Shown: positions 12,701-27,700, counted from the first letter of the stretch. The stretch is DNA of 64,000 bases from Corbicula japonica (GCA_038501625.1 JAZAYU010000006.1:14200638-14264637); one strand, 5' to 3'. The notes: generated by a model from the sequence alone, not told the origin. Numbers and translations are program-made.

Positions 12701-15700
12701 TTGAAACTGTTACGAAGAGCATGACAATTGGCACGGATAAAATACGTCTTCATCTCCGCTTTACTGATCATCCCATCTCTGAAAATACAGAAACAGTAAT
12801 TAATCCAGCAAAATACAAGAACAGTAAACAACAGTAATCAATCAATAAAAATACGGGAACAGTAATCAACTATAATCGTTCCATAAAAATACAGGAACAG
12901 TAATCAATCCAGCAAAATACATGAACAGTAATCAACAGTAATCAAATCAAACAAAATACAAGAACAGTAATCAACAGTAATCAATCCATAAAAATACAAG
13001 AACAGTAGTCAACACTAACCAATCCATGAAAATACAGCAACAGTAATTAATCCATGAAAACACTGGAGTAATAATCAATCCATGAAAATACAGAAACAGT
13101 AACATTGAGGCATGTGGTAAACTTACTGATCAGCATCTAGAACACAAAATGAGTCGATGAAAGGGAAGTTGCCAGCAATTGCCTCAAATTCAGCGTGTGA
13201 TATGAAACCATCTCGATCATTGTCATAGTTCTTGAACACAGCCTGAAATGCAAAATATCTTAAGATAAGCATACAAAATACAATGGCAACCTTACCAATA
13301 ATCTTTAAGAGCCTAGACTCAGGTATTTTGTAAAAAAAAAAAAGTTTGGTGACGGAAAATTAAGAAGTAGCAAACTTATAACCAACTGTAAGTTTTTGTG
13401 ACAAATACAATGACAAAAAGGGGCATAACTGTCAAAGGCGGCCTTGACTTAAAGTGTAGGTCAATCCTGATCAGCTATCACATGTATGCCATTGGATCAG
13501 GATCATCTGTTTAGGTTTATTTCTGACCAAGAAGCAAATGATGTAGATCCAGATCAGACAGCATGGATGTGCTGGTTGATCCAGATCTGCATTTGTTGCA
13601 CATGCGATAAAACCTGTATATAAGGAATAAAGGTTCAATGTTTATAGTGCTTAGATTTACCTCCACCATGTCATGTACATGTTTGTTGATGGTCTGAGGA
13701 TCAGGGGGTCTCATACCAGCCACCCACTCTGCGAACACAACCGGCTTTGTTGGTGTAGATGGCTACAATACAAAACAAATCATGTTAGTGTCTGACAGCT
13801 TATACTCTTTGAATGCACTAGGAGTTTAGATGCATGAGGAATTTAAATCAATCGGGAGAGAGCCCTAAGTAATATATAGAGGATATTTGTTTTTACCAGT
13901 GTAAGATAGAAATATATTTCACTGAGTGAGCTCCAGAATTCGTATTTTAACGAGTTGATTCGAAGTGAAAATACATAATTCCGGAGTTCATGAGTGAAAT
14001 ATATTTCTATCTTTTACTGGTAAAAACAAATTTTCTTTTTATTTTATGCTTTTAGTGCAAAATTCGCGTGACTTTAACAGAAAAGTTGCAAGAAATGGCG
14101 CCAAAACCCCTTGTTTATGACGTGATGTCATGATGTCAAAAATATACAAATTTCAGCCCGTTTTCTAAACGTTCTCATTTGGTATGTTATGTGCGTTAAA
14201 GTACCAATGTGAAAAAATCAGTGAAAATAAAAATGATATTCCACTGTTTGAAAACAGTGAAATACCAATTTTATTTCATCGGGAAAATTCTATAATTCAC
14301 TGAAAAGGATAAAATAAATGTGTATTAATAAGAATGACTTGGAAGGTGCATATCATTTATTCACAAGACTTAATTGTAAGGTACTTCAAAATATCTGCAA
14401 CTATTTAGCCTACGTTACTTCATAATATCTGCAACTATTTAGCCTACGTTACTTCAAAATATCTGCAACTATTTAGCCTTGTCAATCAATATGAATGAAA
14501 ATTGCCTTTTAATGACTGGTAAGTATCAAATTTCGATGAAAATCCGGCTAATCTGGATCTACACTGGTTGCACATGTGTAAAAATGTGTATTTATTGAGG
14601 AAAGGGTTAAATTGCCTTTATTTTGTTTATATTACAAATCTTTTAATTTGAAAACACTTTTTTTTTTTTTTTTTATCCTTATATGTGACCAGGCAACTTT
14701 AAAGTGCAAGCAATATTGTGTAATGAGTCAATGTTATGTTGAAATGACTGATGCAGTGTCCTCAAAACATAACATTACGATTTCCACACACCACGAAACA
14801 CAGGCAGCAGGTGGCATCTACCTGCCGTGTGATAAACATCATGTCTCTCATCAAAATGTCAAGGAGAAATCAGTCCCACCTAGACACCTCACAGACCTTT
14901 GACATTATCTGTTATATATTTATCATATTTACTTCAATATCATGACATTTTATTTAAAATTACTTCTTAACCCTTTCCTCCATATATACGCATTTTTACA
15001 CATGTGCGACCAGTGTAGATCGTGCCATATGATCAGGATCTGCACTGGTCGCATTTTAGTCAGAAATAACCTAATGAATCAAAAAGCGAACAGTTTAGAT
15101 CCTGATCAGACAGCACAGATGTGTCAACTGATCTAGATCTAAACTGTTCGCCCATGCAATAAAAGTGAATCTATGGAGGAAAGGGTTAAGAAATATTGGT
15201 GTCAAGTACATCGTCACCTGCCAGTGAGATTTGACCCTTTCCTTCATATTTAAATGCCTTTTTACATGTCTGCGACCATTGTAGATCCAGATCAGCATAT
15301 CCTTGATGTCTGATCAGGATCTGCACTATTTACTTTTTGGTCAGTAATAATTTAATAAATCAAAAAGCGATGTGCCAGCTGATCTAGATATAAACTATTC
15401 ACCATAAGGCATGTATATGGAGGAAATGTTTAATATGATGACTTTTTATATATGATTACTTCTTAAACAAGATCTACCATGAGCTGTCACCTCAAAGGAA
15501 TTTAATTCCTGAATAAAGAGAAATATTGGTATCACGTGCATGTCCACCAGCCAGTGAGATTAAAAATAACTCCAGAAAAGGAAATAATTATTTTTTAATG
15601 AAAACAGTATCAAAACCAGAACATCTATTAGTTTTCAATTTCCAAAATATCATTTAACATATATCAACTTCTTCATCAGAACACTATACTTCTCATGTGT

Positions 15701-18700
15701 TACTGACAACTTAAAAATGTGTGGTTACAATTTGTACTCCCATTTCATATTACATTTTTACAGTATTCCAGTGCAATTTGAAAATTAAGTTAAAAAGTCT
15801 GCTAAGCTATAATAATGTAGTTTTGCTCGTTCTGGACTTTCTTTCATGTATAGATTTATTAGATTATAACCGACCAAGAAGAGAACAGTGTATATCCTGA
15901 TCAGACAGCATGGATATGCCAGCTTACCTCTTCACTGGTCAAATGCACAATAAAAGTTATACATATGGAGTAATGGGTTAAAAGACAAGTCTCACGGTGC
16001 ATATCCGTTATTGGCAGACTCTGCAAAATTTGCTATACCAGTATCGCTATTCGCTTATTTGTTTTGCATAATTAAGACATTCTAATGTACTGCGTATACT
16101 TATTTTTGTACAATTTGCCTTTTATCCATAATTGCAACTTGTTGATCAGTGGACAATGACTGGCCTAACATCGTTTTTAGCTAAGAACAGCCTGTGCCGA
16201 TGCAATGAATCTGCTGATAAACCGAATTTTGCAAAGAGTCCGCCAATATGGATGGGCACCATGAGTTTGAACATTCATTCCTGCGACTATACTAGCAACA
16301 GTAGCAACATCTTGTATATACTTACAGATGAGAGAGAATTTCTGGGTTCTCTGGCAAGAGAGAGTTCATATATCTCATCCTCTGTATAATGCATGTCCAG
16401 AGACAACTGAAACACAAAAAAGCAATCTCATCTAAACAGTTAGTTCTTGTAGATACCATCTTGACATCTGAAAGAGTTCAATGACCAAGATCATAAAACC
16501 AAAACTGAAGACCAGTTTCTAATTTGAAGCATCTAATTGGCTGAAATGGAGTACATTATATTCATCATTGAGAACCTCAAAATAACCTTAAATCATTAAA
16601 TAAAATTAAGAATTTAAACAGTTACAGATTTTGTAACTGGTTAACTGGAAGTTGTTACTGATCTGTAAACTGGTTAACCCTTTCCTCCATAAATAAGCGT
16701 TTGTATGCATGTGCAACCAGTGTAGATCCAGATCAGCCAGCACATCCATGCCATCTGATCAGGATCTGCACTGGTCCCATTTCGATCAGAAAAACCCTAA
16801 CAAATCAAAAAGCAAAGAGTTTAGATCCTGATCGGATGTCACAGATGTGCCGACTGATCTGGATCTAAACTGTTCACCCACGCAATAAGGTTGTACCTAT
16901 GGAAGAAAGGGTTAACTGAAAGTACAATTAAAACTTTCTATGATAATAATGACTAGAAATGACAGCCAAACTGTGACATACTCTAGAAACTGTTGAAAAT
17001 GATAGTGTCACTAACTGGGAGTGAACCCGCACCGTCACGGCGACAGCGCCTAGCCCTGCAATTCCTGTGATGCAACCAATTGAGCTAACCGAGACAACCC
17101 CAAAAAAGGTTGATCGGAAAGCCCTGATATACTTAACAATCACTGCATGACATCGGTAACGGGTTATTTTACTGATAACTGTACTGACTTTATGTACGGG
17201 GAGACTTTTTACGGCCGCCACACTGCACAAATAGCGCTACTGTGAATTTCAAATGAAAGTGCCTCTAGCTGGGAGCAACCAATTGAGCTAACCGGGACAA
17301 CCCCAAAAAAGGTTGTCCATGTCGAATATCTTCTTGAACACTTTTATAAATGGTATTTAAAATTAAGTTCAAAACTTCGGTGTTCCTATCTATAATTCAC
17401 CAGCAATTGGCTGGCAGTTTTTTCACCTTCTTATAAATCATGAGCAGCTTGCTTTATGAACAAATAAAAAAATGAAACTTGTGTATGTGACATTGTCTGT
17501 TAACCATATTATTTAAGATCTAATTAAAAAAAAAAGGAATAAGAAATGATTTATACAGGTCGTTAAAACATCATTAATTATTATGCATTTCAATGATATA
17601 AGCGAAAATTGCAAAGGCATAATATGTTCAATTGTTTTAGAATAAAGTAATAAATACTTCAGATTTCTGTAACCGCAATTTTTGCCAGGTTGTTGTAAAA
17701 AAACTTTTAGCGTATAACTGGAAAAACAAATGCTAGAACTATTTAAGATAAAAATTACTGGAAAATTTCTTCTGCAATGTTGCTTAAAATTATTTTGGTA
17801 GTGTCACCTATGCCCAAGGTTATAAAACTGAGCATGGAAACCAGTCTCAAATCTTAAGCATCTGATTGGCTGAAATGGCGACCTGTCGCAATTTCAGCCA
17901 ATCAGATGCTTAAGATTTGAGACTGGTTTCCATGCTCAGTTTTATAACCTTCAGACCTATTGACACTTATTGGTCTAGGTATTAATTAGTTGGACAATCT
18001 TTGATTTATATTACTTCGGCTACATTTTTCACCAGATTAAACTACATGTCACTAATCGTTCCCTTAAGGGATGAGTGAAAATTATCTAAAGTATTCAGGA
18101 ATATACAAGACAATGTCCAAAAAATAACTTGTTGATTTACCCGAATATAACAAATTCAAAAGAAACAAGAGCTATCACTGAAGGTGATTAATACCCCCGC
18201 AATATGGCTTTGTCAGAGTATACAGAAATAATGTTCGCATCTTTTTAAAATGCGACACAAATTGTGCATGTATGTCATCTATATATAAAAATCTAAGTAT
18301 TCGGTAAACAGGAAGTAGGTGAGCAAGGAGCATTAAATCGCTTTACACCATATGGGAATATATGATAAAGCAATAAGCAAAATATCAGGCGGCTGCATGT
18401 TTCAGTTGCTAAGAAAACTACAACGGAAATTGTGCATGAATGTCAAGTATGTGCACAAATCTAAGTATTCAGTAAACAGGAAGTAGATGAGCAAGGAGCA
18501 TAAAATCGCTTTACACCATATGGGACTATAGGATAAAGCATTATGCAAAATATCAGGCTGCTGCATGTTATTGTTGCTTAGAAAACTGCGACGGAAATTG
18601 TGCATGTATGTCAACTATGTGCACAAATCTAAGAATTCGGTAAACAGGAAGTAGATGAGCAAGGAGCATAAAATCGCTTTACACCATATGGGACCAATAA

Positions 18701-21700
18701 GCAAAATATCAGGCTGCTGCATGTTTCAGTTGCTTAGAAAACTACAACAGAAATTGTGCATGTATGTCAACTATGTGCACAAATCTAAGTATTCGGTAAA
18801 CAGAAAGTAGATGAGCAAGGAGCATAAAATCGCTTTACACCTTATGGGACTATAGGATAAAGCATTATGCAAAATATCAGGCTGCTGCATGTTATAGTTG
18901 CTTAGAAAACTGAGACGGAAATTGTGCATGTATGTCAACTATGTGCACAAATCTAAGTATTCGGTAAACAGGAAGTAGATGAGCAAGGAGCATAAAATCG
19001 CTTTACACCATTAGGAACTATAGGATAAAGCATTATGCAAAATATCAGGCTGTTGCATGTTATAGTTGCTTAGAAAACTGCGACGGAAATTGTGCATGTA
19101 TGTCAACTATGTGTAAAAATCTAAGTATTCATCGAACAGGAAGTAGGTGAGCATAGAGCATAAAATCGCTTTACACCATATGGGACTATAGGATAAAGCA
19201 TTATGCATAATATCTAGCTGCTGAATGTTATAGTTGCTTAGAAAACTGTGACGGAAAATTAACATGCCCTTTGGTTGATGTAATGCACCTTTATAGTAAC
19301 AAAACCTAAAATATTCGGCAAACAGGAAGTAGATGAGCAAGGAGCATGAAATTGCTTTACACCATATGGGACTATAGGATAAAGCAATATGCATAATATC
19401 AGGCTGCTGCATGTAATAGTTGCTTAGAAAACTGCGACGGAAAATTAACATGCCTTTTGGTTGATGTAATGCACCTTCATAGTAACAAAATCTAAAAATA
19501 TGCGGCAAACAGGAAGTAGATGAGCAAGGAGCATGAAATTGCTTTACACCACATGGGACTATAGGATAAAGCAATATGCAAAATATCAGGCTGCTACATG
19601 TTATAGTTGCTGAGAAAACTGTGACGGAAATTTTGTAACGGACGGACGCACGCATGCACGGACGGACGGACGGACAAGGGTAAAACAGTATACCCCCCTC
19701 TTCTTCGAAGCGGGGGTATAATAAAGTAGTTTTTACAATTTTTATTAGATTTCTATTTTCTTCATCACAATATAACTAACCTAACCAGCAAATCATAAAC
19801 CATTAACCATTTAAAATGCAGTTAATGGGTTAGCCAGTTAACTGGTTACACACCCTAAATTTAATAGAATTGTAAAAGTATGCTGTGTACTTTCTACTGA
19901 TTTGAATGTCTTATGAATAAAACTTCTCTTCAAATCATTTGGGTCACTAACTTATAATTCATGATGTGACATGAGATGACAAACTTAAATGTTAACACTA
20001 GAAGAAAAAAAAAATGGATTTATCATGTCAATTCAAGAAACATTGACTGTCAGATATCCTGTAGACTGAAACCATAGCTACTGATCACAAAAATAGTAAT
20101 AACACATATATTTTCTTAAGTTTTTTGTTAAATTTATTAGTTACAAGAAATATATAGCTTTTAACCCTTTCCACCATATACATGTATACATATTTTTACG
20201 AAGTAAAAGGTAAACACCCATAGTAAGGGCTGATGTCTGAAAACTTAAGATTACAATAAATAAATAGTTTCAAGTAGCCAGCTTCTTAGTGCTATTGAAG
20301 CAATTTTTATAGGCAAATAAGACCACTGTGCGATATATAACCTCTACCCCATAGATACATCTTTACTGTGTGTGCTAACAGAGAAGATCCAGATCAGCAG
20401 GCACATCCATCCCATCTGATCAGGGTCTACACTGTTTGCTTTTCAGATCTCTTAACATACTTCTGACCAAAAGGCAAACAGTGCAAATCCTGATCAGATG
20501 GCATGAATTTGCCAGCTGATCTGGATCAACACTGATCGCACATGCATAAAAATGCATTCATCTGGAGTAATGGGTAAAGGACTTAAGGTATATTCTCTTG
20601 AAAAGTGGTTTACCCTGAGTGTGTTGATGAGATCCATGTTTGCGAACACTCCTGGAATTGAGTCATGAGTCTGAAGTTTGGTAAGTTCTCGCAGAATGAG
20701 TGATAATTGAGCCATTTTACGGAAGTTGATAAGGTTTCCCTCCACGCGGTCCGGCAATGCCGTGTGTAGAAGAATGAGGTCTTTTAAATGTACACCCCTA
20801 AAAATAGACAGAAAATGTTATGACTAGCTATTTGGTTCATTGCATTCGTATGTTCTATCATTCATACTAGTTTATTAATTATACCATGCACAAAGCAGAA
20901 CCATAAAATACATTCTATTGCAAAACCAACAATGATATTATGTTCTGTCACAAACCAATACCATGATACTAGTTCTGTCACAAACCAATACCATGATACT
21001 AGTTCTGTCACAAACCAATACCATGATACTAGTTCTGTCACAAACCAATGCCATGATATTAGTTCTGTCACAAACCAATACAATGATTTTAGTTCTGTCA
21101 CAAACCAATACCATGATACTAGTTCTGTCACAAACCAATGCCATGATACTAGTTCTGTCACAAACCAATGCCATGATATTAGTTCTGTCACAAACCAATA
21201 CAATGATTTTAGTTCTGTCACAAACCAATACCATGATTTTAGTTCTGTCACAAACCAATGCCATGATATTAGTTCTGTCACAAACCAATACCATGATATT
21301 TGTTCTGTCACAAACCAATACCACGATATTAGTTCTGTCACAAACCAATACCATGATATTTGTTCTGTCACAAACCAATACCACGATATTAGTTCTGTCA
21401 CAAACCAATACCATGATATTTGTTCTGTCACAAACCAATACCACGATATTTGTTCTGTCACAAACCAATACCATGATATTTGTTCTGTCACAAACCAATA
21501 CCATGATATTAGTTCTGTCACAAACCAATACCATGATATTAGTTCTGTCACAAACCAATACCATGATATTTGTTCTGTCACAAACCAATACCACGATATT
21601 AGTTCTGTCACAAACCAATACCTTGATATTAGTTCTGTCACAAACCAATGCCATGATATTAGTTCTGCACAAACCAATACCATGATATTAGTTCTGTCAC

Positions 21701-24700
21701 AAACCAATACCACGATATTTGTTCTGTCACAAACCAATACCATGATATTTGTTCTGTCACAAACCAATACCATGATATTTGTTCTGTCACAAACCAATAC
21801 CATGATATTAGTTCTGCACAAACCAATACCATGATATTAGTTCTGTCACAAACCAATATCATGATATTTGTTCTGTCACAAACAATACCATGATATTTGT
21901 TCTGTCACAAACCAATACCATGATATTTGTTCTGTCACAAACAAATACCATGATATTATTTCTGTCACGAACCAATACCATGATATTTTTTCTGTCACAA
22001 ACCAATACCATGATATATTTTCTGTGAACATACCATACCATAGCATGTATTTAATCACAAAAAATACCATTTCATGCTTTCATTCACGAACCAGTACCAT
22101 GATATTTCCCTCATTGTATATATTCTGTCCTAAAACAATACCATGGATAACTTTTTATCACTAACAAATACCATAGTATACATTCCATTACAAACCAATA
22201 TCATGGTATACATTGTGTCTCTTAACTTTTACCAAAGTATATATTCTGTCACAAACAAAGGACACATTATACATTCCATCACAAACCAGTACCATGGTAA
22301 ACATTTACCAGGTTAGATGTTCTGTCACTAACCAGTACCATGGTAAACATTTACCAGGTTAGATGTTCTGTCACTAACCAGTACCATGGTAAACATTTAC
22401 CAGGTTAGATGTTCTGTCACTAACCAGTACCATGGTAAACATTTACCAGGTTAGATGTTCTGTCACTAACCAGTACCATGGTAAACATTTACCAGGTTAG
22501 ATGTTCTGTCACTAACCAATATCATGGCATACTGAAAAACTGTAATATAAAGGCCAGCATCACTGTGATGGATGCCTATGTCCTGCTTATGTCTATACCC
22601 AGGTAATTACAGTACTTACAATATGGGTATTTTAAATCCTGTACACTGGTGAAAGACTTTTCTGTAGTTGCTGAAGTTATTGTTGGATGACAGAAGCTCT
22701 GTATGTTCCATCAACATCTGAAGAAACAAAACAGTATCTCAACTCACTATGCACATTTTGTAAAACTTTTACTCTATGTATATGCAGATCAGCCAGCACG
22801 TTTCTGTGGTTTGATCAGGATCTACACTGTCTGCTTTTTCTCATTAGGTTGTTTCTGACCAGTAAGTGTAGATCAAAATGTGCCAGCTGAACAGGATCTA
22901 CACTTGTCACACTTGATAATCATGTATATATGGTGTAAAGGAAATCAATATATTAATTGCAGAGCATGTGTTTAACATTTATACAAGATCTATTTTTAAC
23001 AAAACACCAACTATGAAACATCTTATTTAACTTCAATTTTTCACTTGTGCATTTATTTTGATCTTTAAATTTGGTAAATTGATATTCAAATCAACATACT
23101 TGTCGTTTAATTCTTTCATAACTATTATGAAACCTCAATATTCCATTTATAGACTTTATTTTTAGACAGCAACATGGGCAGTTTATGGTAAGTGAATATG
23201 CCCTCAAGATTTTATAAGTTCTGCAGAGTAGTTCTTGCTATGACCTCGAGCAGCAGTTCTCGATAGTGCTGCAGTTCTCGACAGAGACTTTAATTTTTTT
23301 CGTAAAATGTCAAACCACAAGCTCAGCTGATGTCTGCTATATATTGCAAATTAGAAATGATAATTCAAAGACCTGTTATAACACTGGCATCATCAGAAAT
23401 TAACCAGGTCTAAATGTCAACCACTGACACACTGCCATAGCTTACAGACAGACAGCTAACTTAAATTGTTCTACAAAAAAAATTCTTACAAAAAACAAAA
23501 TAAGGTTTTGAGAGAAATTCAAGCAGACAATTAGTTTCTTGCAAAAATCTGATTCAGAACATTGTTTTAACAGGGCCCATGATCATAAAACTGAGATTGG
23601 AGACCAGCCTTGAATCTCAAGATTCTGATTGGCTGAAATGGCAACCAGTTGCCATTTCAGCCAATCAGATGCTTACTTTTTTAATCTTGGTCCCAGGTTG
23701 AACAAGCAACACACACAAGCAACTCAAAGTTTCTGCATTTATGACAATAGGGTCCATAACCATAGTTTTAGACATTTTTCTATACTAGGTATATTTTCTC
23801 CATGTTTTACCCACAAGTCACACTTGGTGGAAGATAAACAATTAGGAGGTTTCTACCTCTCTAGGCTACCAGAATAAAATTAACAACACACATTTCAAAA
23901 CTCACCTTTTGTGTTTCTGAGGGTATACATGCTGTGGTTTTGTACAGTCGTGCCAGGGCACTATGCGTTAGTCCGCCAACTACAGCCATTAAGGAATTAA
24001 AGTTTTGTAACACTCGCAATTTCTGAAAAATATTAATTACAGTATGACATTGTCTTCAAACACTGAATTAAGGTTTGGTTTTACCAACTTTTTTATAATA
24101 TACAGGAACTGGCTTAACCCTTTCCTGTATAGATACACCTTTATTGCTACTGCGAACATTTTTGATCCAGATCAGCCGGCACATCCGTACCCTCTGATCA
24201 GGATCTAAACTGTTCACTTTTTGATTCATTAGGTAATTTCTGACCAAAATGCGACCAGTGCAGATCCAGATCAGACGGCACGGGTGTGCCGGCTGATCTG
24301 GATCTACACTGGTCGCACGCATGTAAAAATGTGTGTATATCAAGGAAAGGGTTAAGTTATCAGAACAGGGAGTTTTTCCAATTTAAGGGAGAAGTCAACT
24401 AGGATTATCACTTTCTGTAACAGGAAATAACCTGTTGGAGCCACACAACATGTGTATTACACATTTCTACACTTGATGCAAAACAAACCTTGCATTTGCA
24501 AGGTTGGTATCTTGAAAACTATAGAAATTACTCATGTCACAAGACTTTTCAAAACCATGCTGCTTCCGCAAATAACGGAGGGAGCCACTTTATTGTGGGG
24601 GTTGAATTAAGTAATGTTCCACTGTTTAAATGATATTTATTCAGAACACACTGATGAATAATATCAGTATTGTAGAAATGAATTTTAAATTCAAAGCAAG

Positions 24701-27700
24701 AGGACACCGCGATGCAACAAAACCAGGATTTTTTCTTTAATTGTAAGTGAAAAAAGGGCATAACTTTGATAAAATATAGTCAAGAGTTATGAAACATCCT
24801 GATAATCGCTATAGTGAGGCCATTTTATGCAAGGCCCTTGTATTTGTTCTTTATTCATTCTTTCTCTGAAACAGAAATTTATTACCATAATTCTAAACGT
24901 CTTTTGGCATCTTAAATCTGGGTCAACATTAACACATAGAAAATGTATATTTATTACCTTGGCAACATTACAAAACTTGACAATGACATCAGCTCGCTGT
25001 TGAGGCGTGGTTTTACTGAGAACCATACACTGAATCCATTGGGATAGACCATTGAACAACGCTATTGAACGCTCCAGTTTGGGATTATCCTTCAGAGATG
25101 CCGTCATTGCATAGTTCTTGAAATCTATAAACTGAAATAATAAACAGCATAAAAATAACTCTTGGGCCCAAGGTTATAAAACTGAGCATGGAAACCAGTC
25201 TCAAATCTCAAGCATCTGATTGGCTGAAATGGCAACTGGTCGCCTTTCAGCCAATCAGATGCTTGAAATTTGAGACTGGTTTCCAATCTCAGCTTTATAA
25301 CCTTCAGCCCTGAAATCAAATTGAGGATTAAGTTCAAAACAAACATATATCTCCTTGCATTTTCTATAAGAGATATTTCAGGTTGGCAATGAACCCTTGA
25401 ATTCAAGTATACCTGCATCTGTGACCAGTGTAGATTCCAATCAGCCTGCAAATCAAACCATGCAATTTGATCAGTTTCATTGTCTTCTATTTAGAAAATA
25501 TTTCTCCAAAATCAGGTTATTTTTGCAGGTCTTCACAATTATTCAAATCCCCTTAGAAAATCTGTGAAGCAAAATTTAGTGATAATGCACTAGATATGTT
25601 TGTGCAGAATTCCTAGACCCACCCCACCCCCTTATGAAATAAATGTTCTAACAAAAACTGTGGCTATTCAAATTAACATACCGTTGATGTATCTATATAT
25701 CTAACCCCTTCCTCCATATATATATATCTTTTATCACATGCTTGACCAGTTTTCATCCAGATCAGCCAGCACATTCTTGCCTTTTGATCAACAATGTCTG
25801 CCTCCTGGTCAGATACACTGGTTGCACATGCAAGAAAACCCATTTGGAGTAAAGGCTTCACTGCTGTCCACTTCAAAACTGTACTTACAATGAGTTAATA
25901 TGAGGAGCACTTGAGAATTAGTGACAATAGTGCCGGGTTTTCACTACAGGTGTAATATACTTACAAATTACTAGCGGAATCCCTCAAAGTACTCCCCGCC
26001 CATCTTAAAACACTTTTTCAAGCGAATCAGACAATCTGATCATCTCTTTTGGTATGCTGTTTATACACTGGCAAAGTGTGCTGCCCACGTGCACTGTGTA
26101 TTTTAAACCGCTGTCCTCGCATGTACCCCTTAATACATTAATTCATCTAAAAGCTGGATGAAAGATCAGGACTATATGGAGGGCGCGGTTAAGTTTCAAT
26201 GTTGTTCTCCAGCAAATATTCCATATACAACAGCAGAACGTTGACCTGGTGTGCTGTCGTGAAGTAACTTGACCCCACAAAGGCCAGTGCGTGGACACTT
26301 CTCAGTGTAGTGGCGAACAACTTTAGACAGGATATTATTCTTGTAAAATGTTCCTGTAACATTAGTGTGTTCAGGTACAGGGACACATGCCACTATACTG
26401 TCCGAGTCAAAAAAATAGGGTGTACATAATGCATTGGATGTTCCTGCTCCTGCAGGCTATTTTGGGTTTTTTGTCATCTTCACCTATCCACATTTTATTA
26501 TTTTCTTTATTACTCAGCTCAAAAAAGTAAAGCCATGTTTAGCCACCTTAAACAATCTCTTGTAAACTCCTTTGTCTGAATCTTGTCAGTAATTCTGATG
26601 CAATTTCAACACGCTGGCGTTTTTGCTCATCAGTCAGTAAGTGTGGTAACTTTAATTTTTCTTTTAAAATAAAAAAACACCGATGACGAATTAAGCCTGA
26701 TATTTTGCTTATTTTTTCGATAGTGTACCAATAATTTTTCTTTTAAAATAAAAAAACACCGATGACGAATTTAAGCCTGATATTTTGCTTATTTTTTCGA
26801 TAGTGTACCGATAGTCTTCCACTATACACTTTACAGTAGTGACGTCACGTTCTGATGCCGGCCGGCCAGGAAGCTGTTCATCTTCAATGCGTTTTCTTCC
26901 ATCCTTAAAAAGTGAAACCCATCTAGCAACTGTGCGATATGGGAGGGCCTGTTGTCCATATACAATATCTATATCACGTTGTATTTCTAAAGCGCTTATT
27001 CCTAATTTGCCACGAATTTTACAATACGCTCTTTGTTCCGGTTTCAGATCATTAGCAGTGCACTCTGCCATGGTGACATCACTGTAATGACTGTACTGTG
27101 TTCATTTTTAATTATTTCAGTAATGTGCATGACTATCACAAGTAAATTAACACTGTTATATAGACAAAGGATAGCTCTTTCCAACAACATGTTTCCTGTG
27201 TGTGAGCGCGAAAAAATCGTGATATAATAGGTATGTTGCCACTACTTTTCAAATGCCCCTCGTATAAATGTCCAGAGACCTTTTGTGATTGTTTCAAAAA
27301 TACTTTCAGCAGACTACTTCCAAACACTTGCAAAATTACACATTTAAATAAGATATTTCTGGCAAATACATAAAAATAATGTTTCTGAACTTTTAACCCA
27401 CTTTCACACAATCTCTTCCATAATTTTCCATAAATAAATTATAATTATGTTTTTCTCTATAAAGAAAAGATGATTTTTTTACAAATCTATTTAAATACAG
27501 GGACAATTTTAAGACAATTGCTTCTTGCAATAATGGAAACAACTAATTCTGTATAAGAAAAACAAACAATTTCTGTTCAAATCATTTTCATGATAAAAAA
27601 AAGCTATTATGTAGATCAGTGGGCCAAAGATCATAAAACCAAAACCGGAGACCAGTCTCAAATTTCAAGCATCTGATTGACTGAAATTGTGACTGGTTGC

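Noticed and set aside
12556..12837. 93-codon plus-strand frame
   Set aside because: It overlaps RasGRP exon 13 on the other strand and is a shadow.
19107..19655. 182-codon minus-strand frame
   Set aside because: It reads repeated family E monomers, with the same peptide block recurring about every 60 residues; not a gene.
20932..21834. Long open frames of 240-319 codons on both strands reading repeated [14 protein letters not shown] or [14 protein letters not shown] peptides
   Set aside because: They are a product of a 30-bp unit divisible by three; several frames are open at once, there is no start context or splice support, and the sequence sits in an intron.
20941..22020. CRISPR-like array
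   Set aside because: Units are contiguous without unique spacers and lie in an animal intron; it is a minisatellite.
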